The notes beneath the pieces were generated by a model. That model made no database searches. It saw only the letters and a program-made list of their open reading frames with translations, and was not told the origin of the DNA. Of a stretch of 35,838 nucleotides of DNA, positions 1-7,791 are shown in pieces (the first letter of the stretch is position 1; each line of letters opens with the position of its first letter). The translations under genes and the position numbers were made by a program. Source of the DNA: Pseudomonadota bacterium (GTDB lineage Bacteria > Pseudomonadota > Gammaproteobacteria > Burkholderiales > Nitrosomonadaceae); NCBI GenBank assembly GCA_018240935.1, contig JAFEEV010000222.1, positions 1 through 35,838 on the forward strand, in the 5' to 3' direction.

Positions 1-17
1 AATTAATCAGCGTTTCC
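1..17. repeat. Right end of a second-family YTAR-flanked element, cut by the window edge
   Basis: The first 17 bases match the right terminus of the element at 31057-31199 at 15 of 17 positions and are followed by TTAA, a YTAR-type target sequence. The left part lies outside the window. The same TTAA is the left flank of the next element (22-162), so the two elements abut with one shared tetranucleotide. Confidence 0.6.
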
Positions 18-21
18 TTAA

Positions 22-162
22 GGAAGCTCTGAAAAACTACTGCACTCGGTCATGCTGTGTTGAAATCAGACTCAAAATGCTCATTTACACCTAGTAAACT
101 GCGCTTTTTCATCTGACTTCGCCTTGCCTGACCGTCGCTCGCTTCCCTTTTTCAGAGCTTCC
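22..162. mobile_element. MITE-like element, family 1, copy A (141 bp)
   Basis: The element has perfect 15-base terminal inverted repeats, GGAAGCTCTGAAAAA on the left with its complement on the right. It is flanked by TTAA at 18-21 and 163-166. Inside are a second inverted pair (GAAATCAGA against TCTGACTTC) and a central TTTAC/GTAAA pair, so the whole unit can fold into one long imperfect hairpin. It encodes no transposase. Known IS5-group elements duplicate 4-bp YTAR targets, so trans-mobilisation by such a transposase is inferred. It is oriented opposite to copies B and D. The right-hand TTAA contains the stop codon of the carbonic anhydrase gene. Confidence 0.85.
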
Positions 163-942
163 TTAAGCGATCAGTTCAACTTTACCGGTTTCCAAATGAT
201 ATATCCCGCCCACTACACGAATTTTCTTCTGATCGTGATAGTAATCCAGAACCGGCGTTTTGGTCCTGAGTCTTTCAACCGTCATGATGACGTTCATTTT
301 GGTTACATTAATCAACCGGCTGCTGGAGGTGTCATTGACGGCTCTGACAGCCGGCGCAATTGCGCTGGCCAGCAATTGGATATGACCGGGAAAATCCTTG
401 TGATGGTCGACCGCTTCCACCGCTGCTTTGACCGCGCCGCAGCTTTCATGTCCCAGCACCATGATCAAGGGCGTGTTCAGCACGGCAACCGAGTATTCAA
501 TCGTAGCGACATTATCGTTGGTTAAATAATTTCCGGCGCCGCGCGCCACGAACAAATCGCCCAGCGCTTCGTCGAAACAATGCTCCGGACTGACTCTGGA
601 ATCGGAACAGCCGAGTATGGTGGCATAGGGATTCTGCCCGCCGACCAAAGCCGACTGAATATCATGAAAATCGAGCGGTTTGGATTTACCGGAAACATAG
701 CGTTCGTTGCCTTGCATCAATCTTTCCAACGCTTGATCCGGTGTCAGCACATTTTCCGGTTTGGGCGGAGCTACCGTCCGGGGCGGTTCTGCGGCAATAC
801 TGCTCCCCATCGGGGCAATCCCGGCATACGCCATCCCCAGACTCAGCGCGGAGGCCGCTGATAATTTGACGAACGACCGCCTGCCGCGGCATATGCCGGA
901 GTCTTGAGTGCGATCACCGGATTGTTCACATCGATAACACAT
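163..942 (-). CDS. Beta-class carbonic anhydrase with Tat signal peptide
   Basis: Predicted zinc enzyme interconverting CO2 and bicarbonate, probably exported to the periplasm. The zinc and catalytic residues of the beta class are present: CSDSR at residues 112-116 (Cys112, Asp114, Arg116) and GHESCG at 164-169 (His165, Cys168). The N-terminus has a twin-arginine motif, GRRSFVKLS, at residues 20-28. A hydrophobic stretch and Ala-rich cleavage region follow up to about residue 51, which points to Tat export of the folded metalloenzyme. The length of 259 aa fits a ~205 aa beta-CA domain plus signal. The start at 942 is the ATG that keeps the whole signal, though its ribosome binding site is weak. 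The TAA stop lies within the target duplication of copy A, and copy B sits 87 bp upstream. In an autotrophic ammonia oxidiser such an enzyme could help inorganic carbon supply; that role is inferred. Confidence 0.9.
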   Translation of the reverse strand: MCYRCEQSGDRTQDSGICRGRRSFVKLSAASALSLGMAYAGIAPMGSSIAAEPPRTVAPPKPENVLTPDQALERLMQGNERYVSGKSKPLDFHDIQSALVGGQNPYATILGCSDSRVSPEHCFDEALGDLFVARGAGNYLTNDNVATIEYSVAVLNTPLIMVLGHESCGAVKAAVEAVDHHKDFPGHIQLLASAIAPAVRAVNDTSSSRLINVTKMNVIMTVERLRTKTPVLDYYHDQKKIRVVGGIYHLETGKVELIA

Positions 943-1029
943 ACTGAAAATTCTATCCCTGCCGAATTGATCAAAGCGCCGATTCTACACCCTCGGCACT
1001 CAGGCGCTCACAAAATCCGTTATCACTAA

Positions 1030-1169
1030 GGAAGCCGTGAAAAAGGTAGCAAGCGACGGTCAGGCAAGGCGAAATCAGATGAAAAAGCGCAGTTTACAAA
1101 ATGTAAATGAGCATTTTGAGTCTGATTTCAACACAGCATGATCGAGCGCAGTAGTTTTTCAGAGCTTCC
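1030..1169. mobile_element. MITE-like element, family 1, copy B (140 bp)
   Basis: Copy B is inverted relative to copy A and flanked by perfect CTAA duplications at 1026-1029 and 1170-1173. The right terminus is the full TTTTTCAGAGCTTCC; the left has two changes (GGAAGCCGTGAAAAA). The internal GAAATCAGA/TCTGATTTC and TTTAC/GTAAA pairs are intact, giving an almost continuous hairpin. It lies in the 370-bp gap between the divergent carbonic anhydrase and His-rich genes and could influence either promoter. Nothing else is recognised in that gap. Confidence 0.88.
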
Positions 1170-1312
1170 CTAATGTTCAAAACTTGATTTTCAAGTATAC
1201 TGCCCGGCTGCAAGAATTATCCGGAGAAGAAAAACTGATCTGGAAGCAATGCGTTAACACGAAATAAGAATTCCATTTTAATTGATGAGTCGGCATTTGC
1301 CAGGGAGAATTT

Positions 1313-1750
1313 ATGCGTAAATTATTACCAACCGCTTTATTGTTTTTGATACTTGCTTTACCTTTCAACGGTTTTGCTCATGAAGGCGAAGACCATAGCC
1401 ACGATGAATCCGCAGCCGAATCTCAATTAGATAGCGGAAACGGATGGCGTCTCGTCCGGAAAGTCGAGCTGGGCACCTCTGGAAAATTCGTTAATTTAGT
1501 ACTCATTGATCATGCGGTATACACCGACAAAACGGTCTACAGCGCTGTCATCAACCGGTTATGCGGCCCGTCTGATCAATTTTGCAGAATCCGGTTCTGG
1601 AGCGAAGAACGCTTTGTGCCCGAAACCGCGGCTTTAACCGTGGAACAAAACAAGCAGCTCCGAGCCGATTATCTGGTCAACAAATCAGCCGGTATGCACC
1701 ATCTGCGCTGGTCCTGCACTGTGGATCCGGACAAGACACATTGTTTCTAA
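1313..1750 (+). CDS. Small secreted His-rich protein of unknown function
   Basis: I do not recognise the family. The 145-residue product starts with a clear Sec signal peptide: basic MRK, a hydrophobic core to about residue 18 and a likely cleavage after Ala22. The mature protein begins with an acidic, His-rich stretch (HEGEDHSHDE, residues 23-32) that looks able to bind divalent metal. A compact ~100-residue domain follows with four cysteines (84, 91, 135, 144), enough for two periplasmic disulfides. The ATG at 1313 is preceded by GGGAG, a good ribosome binding site. The TAA stop overlaps the CTAA where copy C begins, and copy B lies upstream, so the gene sits between two element copies. Metal handling is only inferred from composition. 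Confidence 0.75.
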   Translation: MRKLLPTALLFLILALPFNGFAHEGEDHSHDESAAESQLDSGNGWRLVRKVELGTSGKFVNLVLIDHAVYTDKTVYSAVINRLCGPSDQFCRIRFWSEERFVPETAALTVEQNKQLRADYLVNKSAGMHHLRWSCTVDPDKTHCF

Positions 1751-1884
1751 ACATGCTCTGAAAAACTGCTGCGCTCATACTGCGTTGAAATCAGGCTCAA
1801 AAATACTCATTTACCCAGCGTAAAATCCGTTTTTCCGCCTGATTCAAATTATCCGGACGTCGCCCCTGCCATTTTTAGACTCCC
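1751..1884. mobile_element. MITE-like element, family 1, copy C (degenerate)
   Basis: This is a diverged copy in the same orientation as copy A. The left end reads ACATGCTCTGAAAAA after CTAA (1747-1750), and the right end decays into TTTTTAGACTCCCCTCA. The central TTTAC/GTAAA pair remains. The inner arms have changed to AAATCAGGC and GCCTGATT, so they still pair. The right boundary is approximate. The CTAA holds the TAA stop of the upstream gene. Confidence 0.6.
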
Positions 1885-2009
1885 CTCAGGAAAAACTGAA
1901 CAATGAACAAATTATTCAGTGTTTCCCTATCGTTTGCAGCTTATTTTTGCAAGCATTCGCAACAATCCTGGATAAGAGTGCCGTGATAGAAGAACTACCG
2001 GCGGTAACT

Positions 2010-3470
2010 TCAAATATGCAATGCACGCTTATCCACGCCAAGCGCAGCTTCATGAAATACTTCCGATAACGACGGATGAGCATGCACAATGCAGGCGATA
2101 TCCTGGCTGCTGGCGGAAAACTTCATCGCCATCACGGCTTCTGAAATGAGTTCCGATACATGCGGACCGATCATGTGAACACCCAATACGCGATCGGTTT
2201 TCTCGTCCGCCAATACTTTGATGAATCCGCTCGTTTCGCCCATAGCGCGCGCGCGTCCGTTGGCAATGAACGGAAATTGACCGGCTTTATAAGCGATACC
2301 GGCGGCTCTTAACTCCTGCTCGTTCTTTCCCACCCAGGCAATTTCTGGCGCGGTATAAATAACCCACGGCACGGTATTGAAATCGACGGCTTCCAGTTCG
2401 CCGGCTTCGCCTTTCTCCACATGCAGGATCGTTTCCGCAACCGCCACGCCCTCTTCGGAAGCCTTGTGCGCCAGCATCGGGCCGCGCACCACGTCGCCGA
2501 CAGCGTAAACATTCGTCAGATTGGTGCGGCAATATTGATCGACCATGACAAATCCGCGTTCGTCCACCTGCAAACCGTTTTCTTGAAGACCCAACCCTGC
2601 GGTATTCGGAATGCGGCCGATTGCGACAATCAGTTTGTCGACTTCCAGAACCTGCTCCTGGTTATCCGAATCGCTATAACCGATCGTGACGGTATCACCG
2701 GTCACCTTGACCGACTTGATGTTGACACCGGTGTTGATTTGCAGGCCCGGCTCCTTGGCAAATATGCTTTTCGCTTCCTTGGCAATTTGCTCGTCCGCCG
2801 CCATCAGGAAACCCGGCATCGCTTCAAGAATCGTCACTTCCGCGCCCAGCCTGCGCCACACGCTGCCCATTTCCAATCCGATCACCCCTGCGCCGATGAC
2901 GCCCAGCCGCTTGGGCACTTCCGTTAATGCCAGAGCACCGGCATTGTCCAGAATCATGACATTGTCAATCGACGCAAAAGGCAATGGCCGCGGCACGGAA
3001 CCGGTTGCCACGATGACATGCTTGGCCTGGATCGTTTCAGCGTTACCGCTATCGTCCACTTTTATTTGCCATGCATTGGCGGATGCTTCGCGTTGCAGCA
3101 GCGTCCCGCGGCCGTGCATCGATTTCACTTTGTTCTTCTTGAACAACGAAGCGATACCGGCGGTGAACATCGTCACAATTTTGTCCTTGCGCGCGATCAT
3201 GACCGGAACATCGACCGTGACATTCTGCGCCGTGATGCCGTGCGCGGACACTTTATGCTGAATCTGGAAATAATTTTCCGAGGATTCCAACAATGCCTTG
3301 GATGGAATGCAACCGACGTTCAGGCAGGTGCCGCCAAGACTGGCCCTGCCCTTGGTATTTTTCCATTCATCGATACACACGTTATTCAAACCCAGTTGCG
3401 CGCAACGAATCGCCGCAACATAACCGCCCGGACCGGCGCCGATAACTGCTACATCAAATATTTCCGACAT
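2010..3470 (-). CDS. lpdA: Dihydrolipoamide dehydrogenase (E3)
   Basis: FAD-dependent enzyme that reoxidises the dihydrolipoyl groups of 2-oxoacid dehydrogenase complexes (and glycine cleavage) with NAD+. The N-terminus carries the FAD-binding GAGPGGYVAA fold (residues 11-20). The redox-active disulfide motif GGTCLNVGCIPSK has Cys49 and Cys54. A second Rossmann motif (GAGVIGLEMGS) binds NAD. The C-terminal dimerisation domain holds the catalytic base motif HAHPSLSE near residue 462. At 486 aa it is full length, including the ~8-residue insertion before the CXXXXC motif common in proteobacterial E3 proteins. It lies 89 bp downstream of nagZ at the end of the long minus-strand block. No E1 or E2 genes are in the window, so its partners are encoded elsewhere. 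Confidence 0.95.
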   Translation of the reverse strand: MSEIFDVAVIGAGPGGYVAAIRCAQLGLNNVCIDEWKNTKGRASLGGTCLNVGCIPSKALLESSENYFQIQHKVSAHGITAQNVTVDVPVMIARKDKIVTMFTAGIASLFKKNKVKSMHGRGTLLQREASANAWQIKVDDSGNAETIQAKHVIVATGSVPRPLPFASIDNVMILDNAGALALTEVPKRLGVIGAGVIGLEMGSVWRRLGAEVTILEAMPGFLMAADEQIAKEAKSIFAKEPGLQINTGVNIKSVKVTGDTVTIGYSDSDNQEQVLEVDKLIVAIGRIPNTAGLGLQENGLQVDERGFVMVDQYCRTNLTNVYAVGDVVRGPMLAHKASEEGVAVAETILHVEKGEAGELEAVDFNTVPWVIYTAPEIAWVGKNEQELRAAGIAYKAGQFPFIANGRARAMGETSGFIKVLADEKTDRVLGVHMIGPHVSELISEAVMAMKFSASSQDIACIVHAHPSLSEVFHEAALGVDKRALHI

Positions 3471-3559
3471 GATTCAACCTTATCAATAGACCTAAATTAA
3501 GGGGTAATTTTAAAGGAAAATACAGCTGCTGATGACTTGTTTTGCTGGACGAATTGAAT

Positions 3560-4612
3560 CTACTGCAACGGCAGCTCGCCGCTGGCGCAGCCGATGCCGC
3601 CGATTTCTCGCACCGCCTGAACATAATCGCCGTTTTCGCGTAATTTTATCCATGAACCCGCGTGATTGCGGGCGTGCATGCGCGCCAGACGGGAAAGGCT
3701 GGTGGCGGACATTTCCCATTGCAAACCGTTTAAAATTTCATCGGCGCCGGCGGGATTATTGCACACCAAGATCATGTCGCAACCCGCTTGCAGCGCTGCT
3801 TGCGCGCGCGCCAGCATCGATTCCAGGAATTCTCCGGCGCCGCGCATGCTTAAATCGTCACTAAAAATACAGCCTTCGAATTGCAATTCCGTGCGTAAAA
3901 TTTTCTGTAACCATAAGTTTGAAAAACCCGCCGGTCGTGCATCCATCTCGGGGTAAATCACATGCGCCGGCATGACGCCGGTCAATCCGCAATCGATCAT
4001 TTGCCGGAAAGGAATCAGGTCACACATCTCGATATCGGCGTAGCGGCGCGGGTCAATGGATTTTTGCAGGTGCGAATCGGCGCGGATATAACCGTGCCCG
4101 GGAAAATGCTTGCCGATTGCCGGCATGCCGCCCTTTTTCAATCCGAGCATCAGCTGATGCGCCAAATCGGCAACCGCCTGCGGGTCGGAATGAAAAGCAC
4201 GGTCGCCGATCACACCGCTGGACCCATGATCGATATCCAGCACCGGAGTGAAACTGAAATCGACACCGCAGGCATTTAATTCCGCCGCCAACACATAACC
4301 GGCTTGCAGCGCAAGATGGCGCGCACGCGCGGGTTGCTTATCCCAGATTTTTCCCAGTTCGCGCATTGCGGGCAAACGCGTGAAGCCTTCCCGGAAGCGC
4401 TGCACACGGCCGCCTTCATGATCGACCGCGATCAGCAAACGCGGGTTGCGCAACGCATGAATCTGCTGCGTCAACTCAATCAACTGGCGCTGATCGGTAT
4501 AGTTGCGGGAAAAAAGAATCACCCCGCCGGTAAGCGGATGCAGCAACCTGCGCTTGTCGTCTCCGGTCAACTGCGTACCGGCGATATCGAGCATCACAGG
4601 ACCCAGCGGCAT
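3560..4612 (-). CDS. nagZ: Beta-N-acetylhexosaminidase NagZ
   Basis: Glycoside hydrolase family 3 enzyme that removes N-acetylglucosamine from anhydromuropeptides in cytoplasmic peptidoglycan recycling. Visible family features are AVDHEGGRVQRF near residue 60, the conserved KHFPGHG segment with its catalytic loop, and the IFSDDLSM motif containing the nucleophile aspartate. I prefer the ATG at 4612 (350 aa, MPLGPVMLDI) to an upstream alternative at 4642, because it restores the usual N-terminus and lies only 2 bases after the acpS stop, suggesting translational coupling. No signal peptide is visible, as expected for this enzyme. Confidence 0.93.
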   Translation of the reverse strand: MPLGPVMLDIAGTQLTGDDKRRLLHPLTGGVILFSRNYTDQRQLIELTQQIHALRNPRLLIAVDHEGGRVQRFREGFTRLPAMRELGKIWDKQPARARHLALQAGYVLAAELNACGVDFSFTPVLDIDHGSSGVIGDRAFHSDPQAVADLAHQLMLGLKKGGMPAIGKHFPGHGYIRADSHLQKSIDPRRYADIEMCDLIPFRQMIDCGLTGVMPAHVIYPEMDARPAGFSNLWLQKILRTELQFEGCIFSDDLSMRGAGEFLESMLARAQAALQAGCDMILVCNNPAGADEILNGLQWEMSATSLSRLARMHARNHAGSWIKLRENGDYVQAVREIGGIGCASGELPLQ

Positions 4613-4614
4613 AG

Positions 4615-4992
4615 TTATTTTTCCAGCACGACAAAGGCGCACACCATCGTGATCTCATCGCTGATGGAAAGATGATGCTGCGTAATGCCTCGATCGTTGA
4701 TGAGCCGATCGAGTTCGGGATGAAATTGAAAAAACGGCTTGCCCAGATCGTCATGCGTGATCGTGATATAGGTGAAATTCACCGGATGGCGCAATCCCAT
4801 GCCCATCGCCTTGGACAATGCTTCTTTGGCGGCGAAGCGGCCGGCCAGATACAGAACCGGCTTGCTGCTCGAGTGATATTCCTGCCATTCGCTGTCGGTC
4901 AAAATGCGCCGCGCAAAGCGCTCGCCATAGCGATCCAGCGATTGAGCGATACGGGCCGATTCGACGATATCGGTGCCGATACCGTAGATCAT
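4615..4992 (-). CDS. acpS: Holo-[acyl-carrier-protein] synthase
   Basis: Transfers 4'-phosphopantetheine from CoA to the acyl carrier protein of fatty acid synthesis. The 125-aa product is the normal AcpS length. It carries the Mg-binding GIGTDIVES motif near the N-terminus and the FAAKEALSKAMG motif around residue 55. The ATG overlaps the TGA stop of pdxJ in an ATGA arrangement, and nagZ follows after 2 bases. The pdxJ-acpS pairing is widely conserved in proteobacteria. Confidence 0.95.
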   Translation of the reverse strand: MIYGIGTDIVESARIAQSLDRYGERFARRILTDSEWQEYHSSSKPVLYLAGRFAAKEALSKAMGMGLRHPVNFTYITITHDDLGKPFFQFHPELDRLINDRGITQHHLSISDEITMVCAFVVLEK

Positions 4993-5714
4993 GCACGCGC
5001 TGCCAGCATCAGCTGTTTCATTTCCTGCACAGCCTGCTTGAAACCGGTAAAAATCGCCCGCGCCACAATCGCGTGACCGATATTCAACTCGGAAATGCCG
5101 GGAATGGCGGCTATCGCCTGCACATTACCATAATGCAAACCGTGACCGGCATTGACTTTCAGGCCAAGGCTAATACCCAGATCGACCGCCTTTTGGATAG
5201 CGGCAAATTGCTCCGCTTCCACTTGCGCCGTATGCGCGTCGGCATACCCGCCGGTATGAATTTCGATCACCGGCGCTCCGGCGCGCGCAGCCGCGCCGAT
5301 TTGCAGCGGATCGGCATTGATGAATAACGACACGCGGATTCCCGCTTGCGCCAGTTCCCGGCATGCGCGCTGAACTTGATCAAAATGCTTCACAACATCA
5401 AGCCCGCCTTCGGTCGTCAATTCTTCGCGCCTTTCCGGCACCAGACAAATATCGTGCGGTTTTATGCGTAGCGCGATGGCGATCATTTCGTCGGTCACCG
5501 CGCTTTCCAGATTCATCCGGGTTGTCAGCCGATCACGCAGAATCTCAACGTCGCGATCTTGAATATGCCGGCGATCCTCGCGCAGATGCAAGGTAATCGC
5601 ATCCGCCCCGGCGGATTCGGCAATCAGCGCCGCTTCGACCGGATCGGGATACGTTGTGCCGCGCGCCTGCCGTAACGTCGCCACATGATCTATGTTCACG
5701 CCTAGTTCAATCAT
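4989..5714 (-). CDS. pdxJ: Pyridoxine 5'-phosphate synthase
   Basis: Condenses 3-amino-2-oxopropyl phosphate (1-amino-acetone 3-phosphate) with 1-deoxy-D-xylulose 5-phosphate to make pyridoxine 5'-phosphate, the last ring-forming step of the DXP-dependent vitamin B6 pathway. The N-terminus GVNIDHVATLRQARGT is diagnostic. ITLHLREDRRHI and the glycine-rich phosphate-binding end (NAGHGLHYGN) are also present. The start at 5714 gives MIELGVNIDH and 241 aa. In-frame upstream ATGs at 5717 and 5735 would add residues not typical of the family. Its stop overlaps the acpS start, and it follows era by about 20 bases. Confidence 0.95.
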   Translation of the reverse strand: MIELGVNIDHVATLRQARGTTYPDPVEAALIAESAGADAITLHLREDRRHIQDRDVEILRDRLTTRMNLESAVTDEMIAIALRIKPHDICLVPERREELTTEGGLDVVKHFDQVQRACRELAQAGIRVSLFINADPLQIGAAARAGAPVIEIHTGGYADAHTAQVEAEQFAAIQKAVDLGISLGLKVNAGHGLHYGNVQAIAAIPGISELNIGHAIVARAIFTGFKQAVQEMKQLMLAARA

Positions 5715-5734
5715 CATTGCAATTTTCCAGCACA

Positions 5735-6628
5735 TTATTCATAACCAAGATTCCTCAGCACACTGCCGTCATCAGCCCAGCCGCTTTTCACTTTCACCCA
5801 CACTTCCAGATACACTTTGCCGCCCAATAGCAATTCCATGTCTTGGCGCGCCTGAGTGGCGATTTGCTTCAGCTTCTCACCTTTTTTGCCAATGATAATC
5901 GCTTTCTGGTTCGGTTTCTCCACCAGAATCGTGGCATAAACTTTATACAACTGATCTTCTTGTTTAAATTGATCGACCACGACACTGGTGGAATAAGGAA
6001 TCTCATCGCCAACCAAGCGGAAAAGTTTCTCCCGGATAAATTCCCCGGCGATAAACCGCTCGCTGCGATCGGTCACTTCGTCTGGATCGTACAAAGGCGG
6101 ATTCAGCGGCAAATAACCCCGGATCACATTGAGCAAGTCCGGCAACTGAACCTTATGCATGGCGCTCACCGGTATGATGTCGGCAAACGCAAACGCTTGC
6201 GCCACCTCCCCCAGAAACGGCAACAGCAGCTTTTTGTCGGCCAGCTTATCGATTTTATTCACGACCAAGATAACCGGAACATTTGCCGGCAGGATTTTCA
6301 ATGCGGCAATATCCCGCTGGTCAAAACGCATCGCTTCGATGACAAACAGGATAACGTTCACATCCTGCATGCTTTGTGTCACCACCCGGTTCATTGCCGC
6401 ATTCAGGCGGCTGGCATATTGCGTCTGGAAGCCGGGCGTATCGACAAAAACAAACTGCGTTTGCTCATCCGTCAGAATACCGTTGATCCGGAAACGGGTG
6501 GTCTGGGCTTTTCTCGATGTGATGCTGATTTTTTGTTGCAGCAGCTTATTGAGTAACGTCGACTTTCCCACATTGGGACGGCCGATAATGGCGACGTAAC
6601 CGGTACGGAAATCGGCGTCAGCGGTCAT
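5735..6628 (-). CDS. era: GTPase Era
   Basis: Essential GTPase that binds the 3' end of 16S rRNA and assists 30S subunit maturation at the membrane-proximal ribosome pool. The G1 motif GRPNVGKST is at residues 16-24, with DTPGFQ (G3) and NKID (G4). The C-terminal KH RNA-binding domain shows the GKKGEKLK loop. I chose the ATG at 6628 (297 aa) because the longer reading begins with a TTG at 6637 and adds only three residues. Its usual betaproteobacterial downstream partner recO is not between era and pdxJ. Confidence 0.96.
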   Translation of the reverse strand: MTADADFRTGYVAIIGRPNVGKSTLLNKLLQQKISITSRKAQTTRFRINGILTDEQTQFVFVDTPGFQTQYASRLNAAMNRVVTQSMQDVNVILFVIEAMRFDQRDIAALKILPANVPVILVVNKIDKLADKKLLLPFLGEVAQAFAFADIIPVSAMHKVQLPDLLNVIRGYLPLNPPLYDPDEVTDRSERFIAGEFIREKLFRLVGDEIPYSTSVVVDQFKQEDQLYKVYATILVEKPNQKAIIIGKKGEKLKQIATQARQDMELLLGGKVYLEVWVKVKSGWADDGSVLRNLGYE

Positions 6629-6667
6629 TCCGAACAATCTTCCAGAAAGTTTTCACGAACGCGGTGC

Positions 6668-7375
6668 TCATGGCGTAAACCTGACTTCTTCATAGGCCAA
6701 CTCTGCGGCGGCTTGCTCGGCGCCGCGGCGGCTTGTACCTTCCCCTGAGGTGCGGATATTCAACGCCGATACCACACAATCCACTCGGAACTTCTGTTTA
6801 TGCGCCTTCCCGCTGGTCGTGACGACAATATATTCGGGCAACGCCAGTTTCTGGCTTTGTAAAAATTCCTGCAATAACGTTTTGGGATCTTTGCCGTGTG
6901 TCTTAAGGTCGATATTCTGCATCAACGGTAAAAAAAGCTTACTGACTACATCTTCCGCCCGCGCATAACCGTCATCGACATAAATAGCCCCGAGCACGGC
7001 TTCAAAGGCATCGGCCAGAATAGACGGACGGTGGCAGCCACCGCTTTTTAATTCCCCTTCGCCCAATCTTATCAGTTGGTCCATCTGCAGACTCAGCGCC
7101 ATGCCGGATAAAGCTTTTTGATTGACAAAATGAGCGCGCAGCCGCGATAAGTCGCCTTCCGGCAGATCCGGGAAACATTTATAAATCAATCCGGCAATCG
7201 CACAATTCAGCACTGCATCACCGAGAAATTCAAGACGTTCATTGTGCGCGGCACTATGACTTCGATGCGTCAGCGCTTCCAATAATAGCTTGGGTTGCTT
7301 AAACGAATACCCGAGGCGTTGACAAAATTGGTCGAGCAACGATTGATTAATACCGAGTAGCATTCCGCTCAACAT
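6668..7375 (-). CDS. rnc: Ribonuclease III
   Basis: Double-strand-specific endoribonuclease that processes rRNA precursors and many mRNAs. The catalytic signature HNERLEFLGDAVL, with its metal-binding Glu and Asp, lies near residue 45. The C-terminal dsRNA-binding domain (about residues 160-232) starts with DPKTLLQEFLQ. At 235 aa the length is normal. A start at the second Met (residue 5) is possible. It sits between the DUF4845 gene and era. A hairpin between rpsO and pnp at 22030-22075 is a plausible substrate. Confidence 0.95.
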   Translation of the reverse strand: MLSGMLLGINQSLLDQFCQRLGYSFKQPKLLLEALTHRSHSAAHNERLEFLGDAVLNCAIAGLIYKCFPDLPEGDLSRLRAHFVNQKALSGMALSLQMDQLIRLGEGELKSGGCHRPSILADAFEAVLGAIYVDDGYARAEDVVSKLFLPLMQNIDLKTHGKDPKTLLQEFLQSQKLALPEYIVVTTSGKAHKQKFRVDCVVSALNIRTSGEGTSRRGAEQAAAELAYEEVRFTP

Positions 7376-7387
7376 GACGTTAAGTCG

Positions 7388-7759
7388 TCACTCGCTGACT
7401 GCATCAAAATCTATCGTCAAGGATAGGTTGGAAACCAGCGGGATTCGTACCGTATAGCTTGCGCTTAATACGACACGGCCATTTTCCTTATTGATTTTAA
7501 TGTCTTGCGCATTAATGGATTTGATATTGTCGATCTGGGCGCGCTTGCTGAACAATGTTTTGATTTGATTCAAATCCGCACTCTGCGAATTAATATCTTT
7601 AACAATGGCGGACAGATTTTTTTGGATCGTTGAAAATTCAATATAGGCCGGTGCAATCTTCAAACCGGAAATGGCAACCAGAATCAAAATCACAGCCCAA
7701 ACGAGCAAGCCGGATAGACCGATACCCTTTTGTTTCCGCCGTTCCGTGTAATATTGCAT
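7388..7759 (-). CDS. DUF4845 single-pass membrane protein
   Basis: Small protein of unknown function found between lepB and rnc in many beta- and gammaproteobacteria, which is the same position as here. The 123 aa comprise a basic cytoplasmic start (MQYYTERRKQKG), one transmembrane helix at about residues 14-33, and a ~90-residue extracytoplasmic domain ending in beta-strand-like sequence. Its conserved location suggests a link with secretion or membrane assembly, but I know of no established role. Confidence 0.85.
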   Translation of the reverse strand: MQYYTERRKQKGIGLSGLLVWAVILILVAISGLKIAPAYIEFSTIQKNLSAIVKDINSQSADLNQIKTLFSKRAQIDNIKSINAQDIKINKENGRVVLSASYTVRIPLVSNLSLTIDFDAVSE

Positions 7760-7791
7760 GTGCTTTTCCGCGTTTAAGAAAAACTTACCGG

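Noticed and set aside
124..525. 133-codon plus-strand frame starting in element copy A
   Set aside because: It begins inside the inverted-repeat element and runs antisense to the carbonic anhydrase. The start MPDRRSLPF recurs wherever the element occurs.
1903..1986. 27-codon plus-strand frame with a signal-peptide-like start (MNKLFSVSLSFAAYF)
   Set aside because: Too short, no further domain and next to a decayed element. It may be the remnant of a secreted-protein gene, but this cannot be supported.
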